A stretch of 64,000 nucleotides of DNA from Novosphingobium sp. (GTDB lineage Bacteria; Pseudomonadota; Alphaproteobacteria; Sphingomonadales; Sphingomonadaceae): NCBI RefSeq assembly GCF_025351285.1, contig NZ_JANXWG010000103.1, positions 1 through 64,000 on the forward strand, given 5' to 3'. The notes under the pieces were generated by a model, which made no database searches, had not been told where the DNA came from, and saw only the letters and a list, made by a program, of their open reading frames with translations. The translations under genes and the position numbers were made by a program. This document shows positions 61,963 to 64,000 of this stretch, one piece after another; within the stretch, counting starts at the first letter, position 1, and each line of letters begins with the position of its first letter.

Positions 61963-61985
61963 ACCGACCGGTCGGTATGCGTCAA
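61958..61985 (-). promoter_or_regulatory. tetR promoter with operator between -35 and -10
   Basis: On the minus strand TTGACG (-35, 61980-61985) is followed by a 16-bp spacer and TATGTT (-10, 61958-61963). The spacer is almost exactly the palindrome, so repressor binding would block RNA polymerase. A promoter here implies that the mRNA starts after ATG 61962. Confidence 0.65.
61960..61979. promoter_or_regulatory. TetR-type operator, 20-bp perfect palindrome
   Basis: The sequence cataccgaccggtcggtatg is a perfect 20-bp inverted repeat, of the accgaccggtcggt type seen at TetR/AcrR operators. It overlaps the annotated tetR start codon. Negative autoregulation is the natural reading. Confidence 0.85.
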
Positions 61986-62187
61986 CCTGCTTTCGTGACT
62001 TGCTCGATACTCGCACAAAAATCAGTAAGTTACTGGACATGTTCAATTTTGCAAAAGCATGTCAGCGCAATTGCGCGTTGACTTTGGCGCATCGGACAAT
62101 AGGTTCTGCGCCAACAAGAACATGGGTCGGCTATTCCTGCCGCCACTACACGATAGTGGCGTTTCAACCTGCTAGGGGAGTTGGACT

Positions 62188-62709
62188 ATGCGTAAATTGA
62201 TCCTGACATCGATGCTCGCGCTTGGGATGGTCGTCGTGCCCGCCACCGCGATGGCGAAACCGATGAAGCATGCCGCGCATGCGATGAAGGAAAAAACCCT
62301 GTACGAACGCCTCGGCGGCGCGCCGGCCGTCAGCGCGGTGATCGACGATTTTGCCGGTCGTGTTCTCGCCGATACGCGCATCAACGCCAAGTTCGCCAAG
62401 TCGGACCCGACACGGCTTGTTGCCAACCTGAAAACCTTCGTGACGCAAGCCACCGGCGGTCCCAAGGTCTACAAGGGCCAGTCGATGGCGGCTGCACACC
62501 ACAACATGGGCGTGACCGATGCCGAATTCGGCGCGCTGGTCGAAGACCTGGTCGCCACGCTCGACAAGTTCAACGTTCCGGCCAAGGAAAAGGGCGAACT
62601 GCTCGCCGCGCTCGGCCCGCTCGGACCGCAGATCGTCTCGGTCCACAGCAACGAAACCGGTGGCGCGCTGCCCGCCAGCTTCAAACCTGCTCCCGCAGCC
62701 AAGAAGTAG
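62188..62709 (+). CDS. Exported group 1 truncated hemoglobin-like protein
   Basis: This 173-residue protein has a signal peptide ([20 protein letters not shown]) before a globin domain: [84 protein letters not shown]. The histidine pair in AAAHHNMG contains the expected proximal (F8-like) histidine, so heme binding is likely. A periplasmic location suggests NO or O2 handling there. It is a single gene, closed by the terminator at 62759-62788. Confidence 0.88.
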   Translation: MRKLILTSMLALGMVVVPATAMAKPMKHAAHAMKEKTLYERLGGAPAVSAVIDDFAGRVLADTRINAKFAKSDPTRLVANLKTFVTQATGGPKVYKGQSMAAAHHNMGVTDAEFGALVEDLVATLDKFNVPAKEKGELLAALGPLGPQIVSVHSNETGGALPASFKPAPAAKK

Positions 62710-62758
62710 GCAACAGCCGCTAGCCCGCGCCATCGCAGTGGCGTGATTGCACCAAACG

Positions 62759-62788
62759 AAAGGCCCGCACTTCGGTGCGGGCCTTTTT
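62759..62788 (+). terminator. Rho-independent terminator after the truncated hemoglobin
   Basis: ggcccgcac-ttcg-gtgcgggcc is a perfect 9-bp stem with a stable ttcg loop followed by five T residues. Three A before and T after extend the stem, so it may work for the convergent GST transcript as well. Confidence 0.93.
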
Positions 62789-62820
62789 GTTTGCCTATGG
62801 CGCCGAAATACCGCGTTCGG

Positions 62821-63477
62821 TCAGAGAAAGCCCTTCAACGCCACGGCTTCGCGCGCCGCCACTGCCTGCCACGTGGGTCGTTCCTGCACGCGCGCCAGCC
62901 ATGCGGCCGAGCGCGGGTGCGTGCCGGCATCGATCACCACCCCACCGTAAGCGAGCGTTGTGAACACACTGGCCACCGAAATGTCGGCAATCGAGAACGC
63001 ACCACCGACCAGCCAGCCGGTTTCAGGCGCCGCGCCTTCGAACCACGCCATCAGCGGCACCAGTTCGGCCAGGCCTTGGCTGACGGCGTCCTCGTCGCAT
63101 TCCATCTTCATCAGCCGCGGCTTGACCACCCGGTTGAACACCACTTTGCCGCCGGCCGCAGCCAGCACGGTATCGGCGAATTCCTCGAAGAACACCGCCC
63201 GTCCGCGCGGCTTTGGCTCCGCCGGATAAAGCGCCGGAGTGGGCTGCAGCGCATCGAGATAAGTGGCGATTGCGGTCGAATCGGCCAGCGTGAAATCGCC
63301 ATGCTGCATCGCCGGGATCTTGCGAAACGGGCTCGCCGCCAGAAATTCGGCCGAAGCCGCCGGCCCATTGCCCGGCAGGGCTTGCACCGCGATGCCCTTT
63401 TCTTCGGCCACCACGTGCACCTTGCGCACGAACGGTGAGAACAACGCCCCGAAAACCGTGATTGTACCCGCACTCAT
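62821..63477 (-). CDS. Glutathione S-transferase family protein
   Basis: This 218-residue protein begins MSAGTITVFGALFSPFVRKVHVVAEEKGI, with FRKIPAMQHGDFTLADSTAIATYLDAL completing the thioredoxin-like half. The helical half has WLVGGAFSIADISVASVFTTLAYGGVVIDAGTHPRSAAWLARVQERPTW. The S in SPFVRK is the likely catalytic residue. It is separate from the other GST cluster, convergent with the globin gene and divergent from cobS. Confidence 0.92.
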   Translation of the reverse strand: MSAGTITVFGALFSPFVRKVHVVAEEKGIAVQALPGNGPAASAEFLAASPFRKIPAMQHGDFTLADSTAIATYLDALQPTPALYPAEPKPRGRAVFFEEFADTVLAAAGGKVVFNRVVKPRLMKMECDEDAVSQGLAELVPLMAWFEGAAPETGWLVGGAFSIADISVASVFTTLAYGGVVIDAGTHPRSAAWLARVQERPTWQAVAAREAVALKGFL

Positions 63478-63563
63478 CATCACATCCCCCACCATTGGAC
63501 AGTCGCCTGGTTATTGGCGCTTGCTTATTGCAGCCCCGCGCCCAGCCGTATAGGCGGAGCAGA

Positions 63564-64000
63564 ATGAGCGAGACCAGTGAGACCATGACCGCAAACCGCG
63601 AAACCACCATCCTCGACGCCCCCGATCGCGAAATCTCGGTGCGCGAAATGTTCGGCATCGATGTCGACATGACCGTGCCCGCATTCTCGATGGCCGACGA
63701 ACGCGTGCCCGATCGCGACGACGCCTATGTGTTCGACGCCGATACCACGCTGGCGATCCTGGCAGGCTTTGCCTACAACCGCCGCGTGATGGTCCAGGGC
63801 TATCACGGCACCGGCAAGTCGACGCACATCGAACAGGTCGCCGCGCGGCTCAACTGGCCGTGCATCCGCATCAACCTCGATGCGCACATCAGCCGTATCG
63901 ACTTGATCGGGCGTGATGCGATCGTGCTGCGCGATGGCCTCCAGGTCACCGAATTCCGCGAAGGGCTGCTGCCTTGGGCGCTCCAGACCCCCACCGCGCT
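63564..64000 (+). CDS. cobS: Aerobic cobaltochelatase subunit CobS (3' end cut)
   Basis: CobS is the AAA+ motor subunit that, with CobT, drives CobN to insert cobalt into the corrin ring. The track missed it because the frame is open to the window edge. From ATG 63564 (GGAG upstream) it reads MSETSETMTANRETTILDAP...VREMFGIDVDMTVPAFS...FDADTTLAILAGFAYNRRVMVQGYHGTGKSTHIEQVAARLNWPC; GYHGTGKST is Walker A. About 145 of some 330 residues are present. Confidence 0.95.
   Translation, partial: MSETSETMTANRETTILDAPDREISVREMFGIDVDMTVPAFSMADERVPDRDDAYVFDADTTLAILAGFAYNRRVMVQGYHGTGKSTHIEQVAARLNWPCIRINLDAHISRIDLIGRDAIVLRDGLQVTEFREGLLPWALQTPTA

Overview
The window is high-GC, densely packed bacterial DNA with ordinary chromosomal housekeeping genes throughout. 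It most probably comes from an alphaproteobacterium of the Sphingomonadales (Sphingomonas / Novosphingobium / Erythrobacteraceae type). The inference rests on several markers: an UrcA-family and a CC_3452-family secreted protein, a ThiS-ThiG fusion, a hemC-hemD-mitofilin-like (Mic60-like) run, aerobic cobaltochelatase CobS, a MaeB malic enzyme with a phosphotransacetylase tail, a COX15-type heme A synthase, and REP-like hairpins of a type common in sphingomonads. No rRNA, tRNA, CRISPR array, transposase, integrase or phage gene was seen. Genus-level placement is inference only.

Layout. 1-5 kb: a bifunctional penicillin-binding protein cut by the window edge, msrB, small secreted proteins and an HxlR regulator. 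5-7 kb: a metallophosphoesterase, then about 1 kb of repeat-rich DNA with one small AT-rich ORF. 7-14.5 kb: rplM-rpsI, ctaA, a MerC-like protein behind a Zur-box-like palindrome, thiS-thiG, a secreted alpha/beta hydrolase and maeB. 14.5-24.8 kb: two tandem paralogous membrane proteins, mutS, an immunity-protein-like gene, nupC, yhhQ, argB and a lipoprotein. 24.9-30.5 kb: yggT-folD, a secreted protein, marC, and a three-gene methyltransferase / type III polyketide synthase / flavoprotein cluster. 30.5-37.7 kb: hicAB, a small protein coupled to uvrB, a DUF2251-like protein, a polysaccharide flippase, gpsA and tsaD. 37.8-44.6 kb: hemC-hemD-Mic60-like, an SDR gene remnant, rlmJ, a UbiH-type hydroxylase and a secreted alkaline-phosphatase-superfamily protein. 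44.7-54.4 kb: dsbD, an orphan gene, an SDR, parC, a PfpI protein, two tandem cysteine desulfurases with a ferredoxin, and an alpha/beta hydrolase. 54.5-62 kb: a long leftward run of small stress or detoxification proteins (GATase, cNMP-binding protein, GFA, SRPBCC, two GSTs, three VOC proteins) beginning at a tetR gene with a textbook palindromic operator. 62-64 kb: an exported truncated hemoglobin, a GST and the start of cobS.

How the genes work together. Many neighbours are translationally coupled through 1- or 4-base stop/start overlaps (rplM-rpsI, nupC-DUF2185, yggT-folD, PKS-flavoprotein, hicA-hicB, uvrB-small ORF, tsaD-gpsA, hemC-hemD, phosphatase-ubiH, cysteine desulfurase pair-ferredoxin, cNMP protein-GATase, VOC-GST), which defines short operons. 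The features most worth following are the type III PKS cluster, the ThiS-ThiG fusion with its buried Gly-Gly, the Cas2/SinR-like small protein coupled to uvrB, the tetR operator/promoter arrangement, the SDR remnant, and a dispersed palindromic repeat present in four copies. No clearly novel defence or mobile system was found; the novelty here is at the level of single genes and small cassettes.
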